A DNA stretch of 64,000 nucleotides from Actinomadura rayongensis (GCF_009831215.1 NZ_WUTW01000003.1:373325-437324), one strand, 5' to 3'; counted from the first letter of the stretch, positions 31,883 to 40,810 are shown. Made by a program: numbers and translations. Notes: generated by a model from the letters alone, not told the origin.

Positions 31883-33460
31883 CTAGCCGCCGGGGGTGGG
31901 CGGGACGCCCTGCCAGACGGTCAGGTCGAAGGCGAGGTAGGCGGACGGCTTGTCGCCCGTCCCGCGCACCTCCACCAGCCCGACGAGGCCGCTCTCGGTC
32001 GTCACGCAGATCCTCTTGCCCTTGATGAGGTAGTCGTCGCCCAGGTAGTCGGCGTAGCGGGTGTTGTCGCGGCACGCCTCGTAGCCGCCGGGCTGGCCGG
32101 GCGCGAGCACCGACAGGCGGTCGCCCCACAGCGTGCCGTCGTAGCGCAGGTCCTCGCCGCCGCTGGACGCCTTCGGGTGCTTCGGGTCGTCGCTCAGGTT
32201 GATCGCGTAGCCGCTGCTCAGGTTGATGTCGGCGTAGTGGCCGAGCTGCGTGCCGACGCCGCCGGGCGCGGGCCGCGTCGGGCCGCCGAGGTCGGGGCCG
32301 GCCGTCTGCGTCGCGGTGGACGACTCGTGCGCGGCGGGCAGGGACGCGGACGGACGGTGCGCGGCGGCGTCCGGCGCGTCCCGCTCCCACGGCCGCAGCA
32401 CGACCAGCGCCACCGCCAGCACGACGATCACCGCGCCCGCCGCCGCGAGCGCGAGCAGCAGCAGCCGCACGGCCGGGACGGACGGTGCGGGCGGCACGGG
32501 CGCCCCCGCGGGCGGCGCCGGGACGGGATCGAACCCCGGACCGCTCGTCGGCGGCCCCATCGGACGCGGCGGCTCGGCCGAGTAGGCGGGGAGGCGGCGC
32601 GTGACGTCCTCGGGGAGCCAGCCCGCGCCGGGCGGCTCGGTGCCGGCGTCCAGGGCGTCGAGGACGTCGCGCGGCGTCGGACGGTCCGCCGGGTCCTTGG
32701 CGAGGCAGCGTTCGACCAGGTCGCGCAGGCTCTCGGGGCAGCCGTCCAGCACCGGCTCCTCGTGGACGACCCGGAACAGCACCGCCTCGGCCGGGCCCTC
32801 GCCGAACGGCGTCCGTCCGGTCGCCGCGAACAGCACGACGCCCGCCAGCGCGAACATGTCGATCGCCGGGGTGGACGGCTGACCGAGCGCCTGCTCGGGC
32901 GCCATGTACTGCGGCGAGCCGATCCGCATCCCGGTGCGCGTGAGCGGGGTCGTGTCGGCGGCGCGGGCGATGCCGAAGTCGATGACGCGCGGACCGTCCG
33001 GCGCCAGCAGCACGTTGGACGGCTTCAGGTCCCGGTGCACCACCCCCGCCGCGTGGACGGCCTGCAACGCCTCGGCGACCCCGGCGAACACCGCCCGGAC
33101 CGACGCCTCCGGCAGCGGACCGAGTTCCACGACCGTCTGCGCCAGCGACGGCCCCGGCACGTGCGCGGTGGCCAGCCACGGCTGCGGGCCGTCGGCGTGC
33201 GCGTCGATGACGGGGGCGGTGTAGAAGCTCTGCACCCGCTGCGCGGCGGCGATCTCCTGCTGGAAGCGCCGCCGGAACTCGGGGTCCTCGGCGAACTCGG
33301 GCCGCACGACCTTGATGGCGAGCTTGCGTCCGCTCTGCGTCGTGGCGAGGTAGACGCGGCCCATCCCGCCCGCGCCGATGCGGGCGAGGACGCGGTACCC
33401 GCCGATGAGCGGCGGATCCTCCGGCGTGCGGGGCTCATACACCGGAACGGGCGCTGGCAT
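31883..33460 (-). CDS. Transmembrane serine/threonine protein kinase
   Basis: A 525-residue Hanks-type kinase. The Gly-rich loop is GAGGMGRV (29-36), the ATP lysine K50, the catalytic loop HRDLKPSN (142-149), the metal motif DFG (161-163) and the activation end GSPQYMAPE. A Pro-rich juxtamembrane stretch (290-330) leads to one transmembrane helix (about 331-356). The extracytoplasmic part (357-525) has a Ser/Thr-rich linker and a compact domain containing two cysteines (EACRDN, RICVTT) probably forming a disulfide. No PASTA repeats are present. ATG at 33460 follows TTGGAGG. The signal sensed is unknown. Confidence 0.92.
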   Translation of the reverse strand: MPAPVPVYEPRTPEDPPLIGGYRVLARIGAGGMGRVYLATTQSGRKLAIKVVRPEFAEDPEFRRRFQQEIAAAQRVQSFYTAPVIDAHADGPQPWLATAHVPGPSLAQTVVELGPLPEASVRAVFAGVAEALQAVHAAGVVHRDLKPSNVLLAPDGPRVIDFGIARAADTTPLTRTGMRIGSPQYMAPEQALGQPSTPAIDMFALAGVVLFAATGRTPFGEGPAEAVLFRVVHEEPVLDGCPESLRDLVERCLAKDPADRPTPRDVLDALDAGTEPPGAGWLPEDVTRRLPAYSAEPPRPMGPPTSGPGFDPVPAPPAGAPVPPAPSVPAVRLLLLALAAAGAVIVVLAVALVVLRPWERDAPDAAAHRPSASLPAAHESSTATQTAGPDLGGPTRPAPGGVGTQLGHYADINLSSGYAINLSDDPKHPKASSGGEDLRYDGTLWGDRLSVLAPGQPGGYEACRDNTRYADYLGDDYLIKGKRICVTTESGLVGLVEVRGTGDKPSAYLAFDLTVWQGVPPTPGG

Positions 33461-33655
33461 AGGGCCTCCAAGGGGGTGCGGCCCCCTGTTTCTACTAAAA
33501 ACCACGGCTTCGCGCACGAAATGCGGCCGTGCTGTGACCCGGACGATCCGTCAAGACGCGGCCAACATCCGCTCCGAAGTGCCTGTTCGGCCCCCGTCCG
33601 GCGCCCGCACCGAACGTACGCTGAAGGACGGACGACCGACCGCCGGGGAGGCACA

Positions 33656-34870
33656 ATGAGCGAGAAGACCGGGGCGAGTGCTGAGACCGAGCGGTTGCGG
33701 CGGTTGTCGGACGAGCACAGCGCGCACAACTACCACCCGCTGCCGATCGTGGTCGCGGAGGCGGACGGGGCGTTCGTCACCGACGTGGACGGGCGGCGCT
33801 ATCTCGACATGCTGTCGGCGTACTCGGCCGTCAACTTCGGGCACCGCAACCCCAGGCTCGTCGCCGCCGCCGAGCGGCAGCTCGGGCGGGTGACGCTGGT
33901 CAGCCGCGCGTTCGACCACGACCAGTTCGGCCCGTTCTGCGCCGAGCTGGCCGCGCTGTGCGGCAAGGACATGGTGCTGCCGATGAACACCGGCGCGGAG
34001 GCGGTGGAGACGGCGCTGAAGACGGCCCGCAAGTGGGGGTACGAGGTCAAGGGCGTCCCGGCGGACCAAGCGAACATCGTCACGTTCGTCGGCAACTTCC
34101 ACGGCCGGACGACGACGATCGTCAGCTTCTCCACCGACCCGGTCGCCAAGGCATCCTACGGCCCGTACACGCCGGGGTTCCGGACGGTCCCCTACGGCGA
34201 CGCGGACGCGCTGCGCGACGCGATGGACGCGAACACCGTCGGCGTCCTGGTCGAGCCGATCCAGGGCGAGGCGGGGGTGCTGGTGCCGCCGCCCGGCTAC
34301 CTGCGGGCCGTCAGGGACCTGTGCGACGAGCGCGGCGCGCTGATGATCGCCGACGAGGTGCAGACCGGCCTCGGCCGCACCGGCACGACGTTCGCGTGCG
34401 AGCACGAGGACGTGGTGCCGGACGTCTACGTCCTCGGCAAGGCCCTCGGCGGCGGCATCGTCCCGGTCTCGGCGGTCGTGGCCGACACCGGCGTCCTCGG
34501 CGTCTACAAGCCGGGCGAGCACGGCTCGACGTTCGGCGGCAACCCGATGGCCTGCGCGATCGCCCGCGAGGTCATCGCGATGCTGAAGACCGGCGAGTTC
34601 CAGGCCCGGTCCCGCGACCTCGGCGCGCACCTGCACGGCCGGCTCGGCGCGCTGGACCTCGGGATGGTCCGGGAGGTGCGCGGACGCGGCCTGTGGGCGG
34701 GCATCGAGCTGAACGGGCTCGCGCGGCCGGTCAGCGAGCGGCTGATGGAGCTGGGCGTCCTGGCGAAGGAGACGCACGACACGACGCTGCGCCTCGCGCC
34801 GCCGCTCGTCGTGGAGCGCGACGACCTCGACTGGGCGCTGGACCAGCTGGAGGCCGCGCTCAAGGCCTGA
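33656..34870 (+). CDS. rocD: Ornithine--oxo-acid transaminase (ornithine aminotransferase)
   Basis: A 404-residue class III PLP aminotransferase. HSAHNYHPLPIVV at the N-terminus and the segment YSAVNFGHRNP are typical of ornithine aminotransferase. The PLP lysine is K262 (VLGKALGGG), with the cofactor aspartate in MIADEVQTGLGRTG and phosphate-binding GSTFGGNP. It converts ornithine and 2-oxoglutarate to glutamate semialdehyde and glutamate, for arginine/ornithine catabolism and proline supply. The gene is divergent from the kinase and followed by the PadR gene; no arginase gene is adjacent. GGGGAGG precedes the ATG. Confidence 0.93.
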   Translation: MSEKTGASAETERLRRLSDEHSAHNYHPLPIVVAEADGAFVTDVDGRRYLDMLSAYSAVNFGHRNPRLVAAAERQLGRVTLVSRAFDHDQFGPFCAELAALCGKDMVLPMNTGAEAVETALKTARKWGYEVKGVPADQANIVTFVGNFHGRTTTIVSFSTDPVAKASYGPYTPGFRTVPYGDADALRDAMDANTVGVLVEPIQGEAGVLVPPPGYLRAVRDLCDERGALMIADEVQTGLGRTGTTFACEHEDVVPDVYVLGKALGGGIVPVSAVVADTGVLGVYKPGEHGSTFGGNPMACAIAREVIAMLKTGEFQARSRDLGAHLHGRLGALDLGMVREVRGRGLWAGIELNGLARPVSERLMELGVLAKETHDTTLRLAPPLVVERDDLDWALDQLEAALKA

Positions 34871-34931
34871 CCTGCGGGGAAGCCCGCACGGGCGGTCGGC
34901 TGTTACACGGGTGAGCCGAAAATGTCCGACC

Positions 34932-34975
34932 TCGTCGGTATAAACTAATCCAAACAGATCAATCCGAACCGACGA
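34932..34975. promoter_or_regulatory. Inverted repeat upstream of the padR-exporter operon
   Basis: TCGTCGGT (34932-34939) pairs with ACCGACGA (34968-34975) around an AT-rich 28-base centre. The centre contains TATAAACTAATCC, a -10-like run. The second arm ends 8 bases before the GTG start. PadR regulators commonly repress their own operon, so this is a candidate operator. Confidence 0.4.
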
Positions 34976-34983
34976 CGAGGACG

Positions 34984-35604
34984 GTGGCCCGCGTGGGCCG
35001 ACCCCTGACCCCCCTGGCGCTCACGGTGCTGCGCATGTTGTGCGACCGCCCGATGCACCCGTACGAGATGCAGCAGCAGATCCGCGACCACCACTACGAC
35101 GCCGCCGTGAAGATCACGCACGGCGCGCTGTACCACTGGGTGGAGCGGCTCGCCTCCGCCGGGCTCATCGAGCCCGTCGAGACGAACCGCGAGGGGCGGC
35201 GGCCCGAACGCACGGTCTACGCCGTCACGACGACGGGACGCGACGCGGCCCAACTCCGCATGGCCGAGCTGCTCTCCCGCCCGAACCCCGAATTTCCGCT
35301 GTTCGGGACGGCGCTCGCCTTCGTCAACCTCCTGCCCGAGAGCGAGGTGGCCGCGCTGCTGCGGCGCCGCGTCATCGCGCTGGAGGCGTCGCTGGCGGGC
35401 CACCTCACCATGCAGGAGGCGTTCGACAAGCGCGGTCTGGAGCGCTACAAGCTCCTCGACCACGAGCTGACGATCGCCCAGCTCCTCACCGAGCTGGAGT
35501 TCTGCCGGGCGCTCGCCGACGACCTGGAGACCGGCCGCCTCACCTTCCGGGACGCCGACGCGTCCCGCTCCCCCGAACGTCCCTCCACCGAGGAGTCCAG
35601 TTGA
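34984..35604 (+). CDS. PadR family transcriptional regulator
   Basis: A 206-residue PadR protein. The winged helix-turn-helix occupies residues about 8-80 (LTVLRMLCDRPMHPYEMQQQ, then HGALYHWVERLASAGLIEPV and GRRPERTVYAVT). A C-terminal helical dimerisation domain (Vir/AphA-like) follows. PadR proteins repress detoxification exporters until a ligand binds. The stop codon overlaps the TTG start of the DHA2 exporter, so the two are translationally coupled and the exporter is the probable target. GTG start at 34984 follows GACGAGGACG. Confidence 0.92.
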   Translation: MARVGRPLTPLALTVLRMLCDRPMHPYEMQQQIRDHHYDAAVKITHGALYHWVERLASAGLIEPVETNREGRRPERTVYAVTTTGRDAAQLRMAELLSRPNPEFPLFGTALAFVNLLPESEVAALLRRRVIALEASLAGHLTMQEAFDKRGLERYKLLDHELTIAQLLTELEFCRALADDLETGRLTFRDADASRSPERPSTEESS

Positions 35605-37211
35605 CCAGATGGCGCGGAAACCCGTGGGCGATCCTCATCACCCTGTCCCTCGGGTTCTTCATGACGCTGCTCGACCTGACGATCGTGAACATCGCGATCC
35701 CGAGCATGACCGACAAACTGCACGCGTCCCTGGACGAGATCCTGTGGGTGACCAACGCCTACACGCTCGTCCTCGCGGTGCTGCTGATCACCGCGGGCCG
35801 CCTCGGCGACCTGCTCGGCAAGAAGAACCTCTTCGTCGCCGGCGTCGCGCTGTTCACGCTCGCCAGCCTGGCCTGCGGGATCTCGCAGGACCCGACGCAG
35901 CTCATCGTCGCCCGCGCCGTGCAGGGCCTCGGCGCCGCGATGCTGATGCCGCAGACGATGTCGCTCATCATCGCGACGTTCCCGCCGGAGAAGCGCGGCG
36001 CGGCGCTCGGCGTCTGGGGCGGCGTCGCGGGCATCTCCACCATCGCCGGGCCGACGATCGGCGGCCTGCTGGTCAGCGCGCTGGACTGGCGGTGGATCTT
36101 CTTCGTCAACCTGCCCATCGGGATCCTCGTGCTCGTGATGGCGCTGCCGATCCTGCCCGCGCACATCAAGGGCGCGCGGCACCGGTTCGACATCACCGGC
36201 GTCGTCCTCGCGAGCGCCACGCTGTTCTGCCTGGTGTTCGGCTTGACCGAGGGCCAGAAGTACAACTGGGCCGCGTGGATCTGGGCGCTGATCGGCGCGT
36301 CGGTCGTGCTGCTGGCGCTGTTCCTCGTCCAGCAGAAGATGCGCCAGGACCGCGACCCGCTGATGCCGTTCGTGCTGTTCGCCGACCGCAACTTCTCGAT
36401 CCTCAGCGCCATCGGCGCGATCGTGTCGATCGGCATGCTCGGGATCTTCCTGCCGCTGACGTTCTACTTCCAGTCCGCGCAGGGGCACAGCGCGCTGGAG
36501 GCCGGGCTGATCATGGCGCCGTCCTCGATCGTGTCGATGTTCCTCGCGCCGCTGGCCGGACGGCTGTCGGACCGCGTCGGCGGACGGTTCATCCTGCTCG
36601 GCGGGCTCACCCTGTACGGGCTCGGGATGCTGTGGGTCGTGCTCATCGCCAAGACCGACACGTCGTGGGTGGCGTTCATGCCGCCGTTCGTCCTCGCGGG
36701 CATCGGCATCGGCGGCGTGTTCGCGCCGATGGCGACCGAGGCGACGCGCAACGTCCCGCCGATGCTGGCGGGCGCCGCGTCCGGCGTGAACAACACGATC
36801 CGGCAGATCGGGTCCGTGGTCGGCGGCGCGGCCGTCGGCGCGCTGCTGCAGAACCAGCTCGCGTCGTCGCTGCGGGACGAGGCCGTCAAGCGGTCCGCCG
36901 AGCTGCCCCCGCAGTACCGGGGCCAGTTCGTGCAGGGCTTCGCGAACGCGGGCAAGGGCGGGCTGGAGGTCGGGACGTCCCAGCAGACGACCGCTCCCCC
37001 GCCCGGGGTGCCGCAGGCGGTCGCGCACAAGCTCCAGGAGCTGGGCGGCCAGGTCTTCACCCACGGCCTGGTGGACGCGATGAAGCCCACGATGCTCATG
37101 CCGATCCTGCTGATCTTCGTCGGCGCGGCGGCGTGCCTCGGCGTCAAGCGCTACCGCGCCCCCGAGCAGCAGGCCGCCCAGTCCCCCGAGCCCGCGTCCC
37201 ACAAGGGCTGA
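35601..37211 (+). CDS. DHA2 family MFS multidrug exporter (EmrB/QacA-like)
   Basis: A 536-residue transporter with 14 predicted helices. Characteristic features are FFMTLLDLTIVNIAIP in helix 1, the GRLGDLLGKK loop after helix 2, RAVQGLGAAMLMP and motif C (GVWGGVAGISTIAGPTIGG in parts) in helix 5, which marks drug:H+ antiporters. The start is TTG at 35601, overlapping the padR stop (TTGA), with GAGGAG six bases upstream. It is predicted to export toxic compounds or a secondary metabolite, controlled by the PadR regulator. The last 68 bases overlap the convergent end of a small membrane gene. Confidence 0.92.
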   Translation: MTRWRGNPWAILITLSLGFFMTLLDLTIVNIAIPSMTDKLHASLDEILWVTNAYTLVLAVLLITAGRLGDLLGKKNLFVAGVALFTLASLACGISQDPTQLIVARAVQGLGAAMLMPQTMSLIIATFPPEKRGAALGVWGGVAGISTIAGPTIGGLLVSALDWRWIFFVNLPIGILVLVMALPILPAHIKGARHRFDITGVVLASATLFCLVFGLTEGQKYNWAAWIWALIGASVVLLALFLVQQKMRQDRDPLMPFVLFADRNFSILSAIGAIVSIGMLGIFLPLTFYFQSAQGHSALEAGLIMAPSSIVSMFLAPLAGRLSDRVGGRFILLGGLTLYGLGMLWVVLIAKTDTSWVAFMPPFVLAGIGIGGVFAPMATEATRNVPPMLAGAASGVNNTIRQIGSVVGGAAVGALLQNQLASSLRDEAVKRSAELPPQYRGQFVQGFANAGKGGLEVGTSQQTTAPPPGVPQAVAHKLQELGGQVFTHGLVDAMKPTMLMPILLIFVGAAACLGVKRYRAPEQQAAQSPEPASHKG

Positions 37212-37677
37212 TCCATCCCCACAGCAGCGCCAGCAGGGGAAGGACGAGCGGGACGAACCCGTACCCCGCGCCGTACCACGACCAGACGGTCGCGTCCGGG
37301 AACGCGGACGGCACGAGGACGCTGAGGGTGCCGACCGCCAGGACTCCGCCGAACTCGGCCGCCGCGAGGGCGCACGCGGCGGCCCGCAGGCGGGGACGGC
37401 GGTCGGCCCCGGCCAGCAGCAGCGCTCCCGCCAGGTAGGTGAGCCCGGCGCCCACCGACAGCGCGTAGGCGAGGGGCGCCCGTCCGGCGTCCGTGAGGAG
37501 CTGGACGGCGCCGCGCGCCCCGGCGGCGAGCGCGAACAGCGCGTACCCCGCCGCCAGCGCACGCGCAGGCCCCGCGCCGCCCCGGTCAGGCACCGGACGT
37601 GCCGGACGGTCGGGCACGGGTCGGTCGGGCACGGGTCGGTCGGGCACGGGTCGGTCGGGCACGGGGCGGTCAGGCAC
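37144..37677 (-). CDS. Small membrane protein with N-terminal PDRPV tandem repeats
   Basis: A 177-residue protein. It begins with about five PDRPV repeats coded by a 15-bp DNA tandem repeat, followed by four hydrophobic segments (about 37-150) and a short basic tail. No family is recognised. Each DNA repeat also supplies a possible GTG start, so the true N-terminus is uncertain; the first GTG overlaps the upstream stop by 8 bases and is used here. It is the last of three overlapping genes headed by the PepSY protein, so it is probably iron-regulated. Its 3' end overlaps the convergent exporter by 68 bases. Confidence 0.6.
   Translation of the reverse strand: MPDRPVPDRPVPDRPVPDRPVPDRPARPVPDRGGAGPARALAAGYALFALAAGARGAVQLLTDAGRAPLAYALSVGAGLTYLAGALLLAGADRRPRLRAAACALAAAEFGGVLAVGTLSVLVPSAFPDATVWSWYGAGYGFVPLVLPLLALLWGWISPCGTRARGTGRPAARGRGSA
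37608..37677 (-). repeat. 15-bp tandem repeat coding for PDRPV
   Basis: The unit CGGGCACGGGTCGGT is repeated close to five times, the last copy with two changes. It is in frame, so changes in copy number would lengthen or shorten the N-terminus by five residues without breaking the gene. Confidence 0.85.
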
Positions 37678-38020
37678 GGGGGGCGCCGGTGGCGTGCAGG
37701 CGGACGGTGACGACGGCGACGGCGACGCACACGGCGGCGAGCGCCGCGCAGGCCCAGCGGCCCCGGTCGCGGGCGAACGCCGTCCCGGCGACCGGCAGCA
37801 GGACCACCGACGTCACGAGGTAGCCGAGGTGCACGCCGGGCTCGGCGGCGCGCGGGCCGGCCAGGTCCACGCCCGCCTGGACGAGCAGCGCCCCCTCCAG
37901 GACGACGAGCCCGGCGGGCAGCGCGCCGGGACGGGGCCGTCCCACGACCGCGGACCACCCGGCGAGGACGGCCAGCAGCACGCCGTACAGGACGACGGCC
38001 GCGCCGAACGGCGCGGTCAT
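37670..38020 (-). CDS. Small four-helix membrane protein in the PepSY operon
   Basis: A 116-residue protein. Four hydrophobic segments cover most of its length (AAVVLYGVLLAVLAGWSAVV; LPAGLVVLEGALLVQAGV; LGYLVTSVVLLPVAGTAF; ACAALAAVCVAVAVVTVRL). No enzyme motif is visible. ATG at 38020 overlaps the PepSY stop by four bases (ATGA), and its stop overlaps the next start by eight. Translational coupling indicates that the three membrane proteins act together, possibly in reduction or uptake of ferric complexes; this is inferred from the PepSY partner and the iron box. Confidence 0.65.
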   Translation of the reverse strand: MTAPFGAAVVLYGVLLAVLAGWSAVVGRPRPGALPAGLVVLEGALLVQAGVDLAGPRAAEPGVHLGYLVTSVVLLPVAGTAFARDRGRWACAALAAVCVAVAVVTVRLHATGAPRA

Positions 38021-39294
38021 GCCGCGCGCGCGGCGGCGCGGCGACGGCGGGTGCCGCGCCGGTACAGCCAGGTCGACACGCCCGTCGCGGCGAGCACCAG
38101 CGGGCTCAGCCCGAACAGCAGCCAGACCAGCCGCCACCACCCGTTGACCGAGTAGCCGTAGTGGAACATCGGCGCGCGCCACTGGTCCCAGACGGTGTTC
38201 GACAGCGTCGGCCCGTGCGCGGGGTTGAGCACGGCGACGTGCCGCGGATCGTGGCGGTCCACGCCGACGGACACCTGCCCCGGATACACCCCGTACCTCC
38301 AGGGATCGAGGCCGCGCGCCACGATGACGTCGTAGTACCCGGCGGGATCGTCCGCGTCGGGCAGGCTGACGTAGACGACGCGGTCGGGCGTCCCGGCGGG
38401 CTCGGTGGGACGCAGCGCGCCGAGCGCGGAGGCGACGGCGGCGTCCACCGTGATGTCGGGCCCGGACGACGCGCCCGACGCGAACACGGGCTCGGCGACC
38501 GTCCGGCCGCCGGTGACCGCGTACCAGGCGCGGCTCACGGCGGGGAACTCGAAGCTGACGCCGGTGACGCTCCACATGAGCAGGAACGGCACGACGGCCA
38601 GGCCGACCACCTGGTGCAGGTCGTAGTCGCGGGCGAACCGCCCCCGGCCGAACCGCACGCGGAAGCCCTGCCGCCAGCGGCGCACACCGGGCCACCACAG
38701 CACGACGCCCGACAGCGCCAGCAGCAGGAGAACGACGCCGGTGAAAGCGAGGACGAAGCCACCGACCTTGACGTCCTTCATCCACGACTGCCCGAACGTC
38801 GGCATCGCCTTGTCGAACCACGGCACGTACCCGGGGTAGCCCGCGCAGGTCAGCCCGCACGCGTGCAGGTTGACCATGAAGCCCATGAAGCCGCCGTTGG
38901 CGTCGGCCCGTCCGGTGATGCGCCCGGTGCCGGGGTCGACGCCGTACAGCGGGCCGCTCCCCTCCGAACTCCCGACCTCGTAGACGCCGTGGTCGAAGTT
39001 GACCATCGTCGCGGGGAACTCGGGGTGCGCCCGCCGGACGACGTCGAGCGCCTGCCCCGGGCTGAGCGGACGCGCGCTGTCGGTGTGGTGGAACAGCGCC
39101 GGGTGCGTGGCCCGGAAGTACTCCGGCGCGTACAGCACGACCGCGCCGGACGTCGTGACGACGAGCAGCACAGCGCCGAGGATCAGCGACGCCCAGCGGT
39201 GCGTCACGACGAGCGCCCGTTTCGTTCGCTTGCGCACGCTCCGGCGCGTGCGGCGTCGGCCGGACGGCGCCGCGGTGGTCGATTCAACGGCCAT
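38017..39294 (-). CDS. PepSY-associated transmembrane protein, iron-regulated
   Basis: A 425-residue membrane protein of the PepSY_TM (PiuB-like) family. After an Arg-rich N-terminus the first helix is LVVTHRWASLILGAVLLVVT, with the family histidine in THRW. Other features are a large extracytoplasmic loop with PepSY-like strands, a CGLTCAGYPGY segment with two cysteines, and helices at about 155-180, 205-225 and 385-410, with further conserved histidines (DYDLHQVVG, FHYGYS). Such proteins are linked to ferric-siderophore reduction or uptake. A nearly perfect DtxR iron box lies 36 bases upstream of the ATG, so expression under iron limitation is expected. Head of a three-gene operon. Confidence 0.87.
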   Translation of the reverse strand: MAVESTTAAPSGRRRTRRSVRKRTKRALVVTHRWASLILGAVLLVVTTSGAVVLYAPEYFRATHPALFHHTDSARPLSPGQALDVVRRAHPEFPATMVNFDHGVYEVGSSEGSGPLYGVDPGTGRITGRADANGGFMGFMVNLHACGLTCAGYPGYVPWFDKAMPTFGQSWMKDVKVGGFVLAFTGVVLLLLALSGVVLWWPGVRRWRQGFRVRFGRGRFARDYDLHQVVGLAVVPFLLMWSVTGVSFEFPAVSRAWYAVTGGRTVAEPVFASGASSGPDITVDAAVASALGALRPTEPAGTPDRVVYVSLPDADDPAGYYDVIVARGLDPWRYGVYPGQVSVGVDRHDPRHVAVLNPAHGPTLSNTVWDQWRAPMFHYGYSVNGWWRLVWLLFGLSPLVLAATGVSTWLYRRGTRRRRAAARAA

Positions 39295-39329
39295 GCGGCA
39301 CGCCTCCGGGACACTCGGATCAACAAAAC

Positions 39330-39348
39330 TTAGGTGAGGCTAACCTAA
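39330..39348 (-). promoter_or_regulatory. DtxR/IdeR iron box of the PepSY operon
   Basis: TTAGGTGAGGCTAACCTAA matches the 19-bp actinobacterial iron-box consensus at almost every position. It lies 36 bases upstream of the PepSY start, in the promoter region. Confidence 0.85.
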
Positions 39349-39394
39349 GTAAAGAGACTCGCCAATGTGACCCTGGGCACAGCGGCGGAACGCG

Positions 39395-39823
39395 TCAGCG
39401 CCGGGTCAGCCAGGAACCGGCCGGGTTCTTCGCCGGGACGAGCAGCGGCGCCGCCACGACCGCGAGGACCCCGGCGGCCATGTAGACGTACCCGGCGGCG
39501 TTCCCGAGGATCAGCAGGTCCCCCTCCGAGCGCTGCGCGGACAGCACGAGCGTCACCACCAGCCAGGCGGTGCCGGGGACGATCGCGCCCGCCCGGGACC
39601 CCATCCCGCGTCCCGCCAGGTAGGTGAGCGCGAAGACGGCCAGCGCCGCCGCCAGCGCCGGGGCGACCGCCGGCGTGACCGGCCAGAGCTGCACGACCGC
39701 GCCGAACACGCCCACGACCGCGCCCAGCAGGGCCAGGACGGCGTAGGCCGCGCCGGTCACCATCGCGTCCAGCGGCCGGTCCCCGCGCCGGGTGGCCGGC
39801 GGCGCCTCATCGTCGATCCGCAC
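39395..39823 (-). CDS. DUF6113-like small membrane protein next to mshB
   Basis: A 142-residue membrane protein with four hydrophobic segments (ends AGVLAVVAAPLLVPAKNPAGSW). The GTG at 39823 is used, 5 bases after the mshB stop, giving an N-terminus RIDDEAPPATRRGDRP before the first helix. A small DUF6113 membrane protein is regularly found directly after mshB in related actinomycetes, which fits here. Function is unknown; the conserved linkage suggests a link to thiol homeostasis or simple operon retention. Confidence 0.7.
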   Translation of the reverse strand: MRIDDEAPPATRRGDRPLDAMVTGAAYAVLALLGAVVGVFGAVVQLWPVTPAVAPALAAALAVFALTYLAGRGMGSRAGAIVPGTAWLVVTLVLSAQRSEGDLLILGNAAGYVYMAAGVLAVVAAPLLVPAKNPAGSWLTRR

Positions 39824-39828
39824 GCCCG

Positions 39829-40764
39829 TCAGGGTAGCGACCCGGAGGCGTGCGTCCGGTCGTCCGGCGCGTCGGCCGCGGGCTCGGCGAGCAGATCGGT
39901 CTCGCGGCCGGACGGCGGCTTGCCCGGACCCGGCTCGCCCTCCAGCAGGATGTAGTACTCGGTGCCGAACGCCTGCTGCCCGAGGTTGTTCGACAGCGCG
40001 AAGAACGGTCCCGCGTCGTCCGGCGCGACCGTGATCTGCGTGCGGTGGGCGCGCAGCGCGGCGAGCTTGGCGGGCAGGTGCGGGCGGGCGTCCACGGCGG
40101 TGGTGATCTCGTCGTCGGGAACGCCCGAGCCCAGCTCGTCCAGGCCCGCGACCCGCGCGAACGGCAGCTTCGCCTCCCGCATGACCGCGATGGCGCGGGC
40201 GAGGACGGTCCGGGGCGTCGCGTACGCGTACAGCTTCGGCGTCCGCCACGGCTCGCCGCCGGGGGTGAACGCGGGGTCGGCGGCGAGGTCGAACGCCCGC
40301 CGCGTCACCCGGTGCGCCTGGATGTGGTCGGGGTGGCCGTAGTTGCCGCGCTCGTCGTAGGTGACGATCGCCTGCGGCCGGATCTCACGGATCACGGCGG
40401 CCAGCTCCCCGGCGGCCTCCTCGACGTCCGCCCGCCAGAAGCAGCGCGGGTCGTCGTTGGACGGCGCGCCCATCATCCCCGAGTCGCGCCACCGGCCCGG
40501 CCCGCCGAGGTAGCGGTGCTCGGTGACGCCGAGCGTCGCGCACGCCTGCGCCAGCTCCCCGATCCGGTGCTCGCCGAGCCGGTCCTCCCGGTCCGCCGCC
40601 AGGTGCCGCAGCTCGGGCGGGATGATCTCGCCCTCCTCGCCCAGCGTGCAGGTGACCAGGTGGACGCGGGCGCCCTGCGCCGCGTACTTGGCGATGGTCG
40701 CCCCGGTCCCGATGGACTCGTCGTCCGGATGGGCGTGGACGAACAGGATGCACGGCTCGGTCAT
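39829..40764 (-). CDS. mshB: N-acetyl-1-D-myo-inositol-2-amino-2-deoxy-alpha-D-glucopyranoside deacetylase (MshB)
   Basis: A 311-residue LmbE/PIG-L type zinc deacetylase. The metal/catalytic motif AHPDDE (His12, Asp15) and the second ligand motif GHPDH, with LGGPGRWRDSGMMG, are diagnostic for MshB rather than the amidase Mca. It removes acetate from GlcNAc-Ins, the second step of mycothiol biosynthesis, and places the organism in the mycothiol-producing actinobacteria. ATG at 40764 opens a two-gene unit with the DUF6113-like protein. The other msh genes are not in the window, as usual. Confidence 0.94.
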   Translation of the reverse strand: MTEPCILFVHAHPDDESIGTGATIAKYAAQGARVHLVTCTLGEEGEIIPPELRHLAADREDRLGEHRIGELAQACATLGVTEHRYLGGPGRWRDSGMMGAPSNDDPRCFWRADVEEAAGELAAVIREIRPQAIVTYDERGNYGHPDHIQAHRVTRRAFDLAADPAFTPGGEPWRTPKLYAYATPRTVLARAIAVMREAKLPFARVAGLDELGSGVPDDEITTAVDARPHLPAKLAALRAHRTQITVAPDDAGPFFALSNNLGQQAFGTEYYILLEGEPGPGKPPSGRETDLLAEPAADAPDDRTHASGSLP

Positions 40765-40810
40765 AGGACTTGAGGGTACTCAGGGCACGGGCGCGCCATG
40801 CGAGCCGCCC

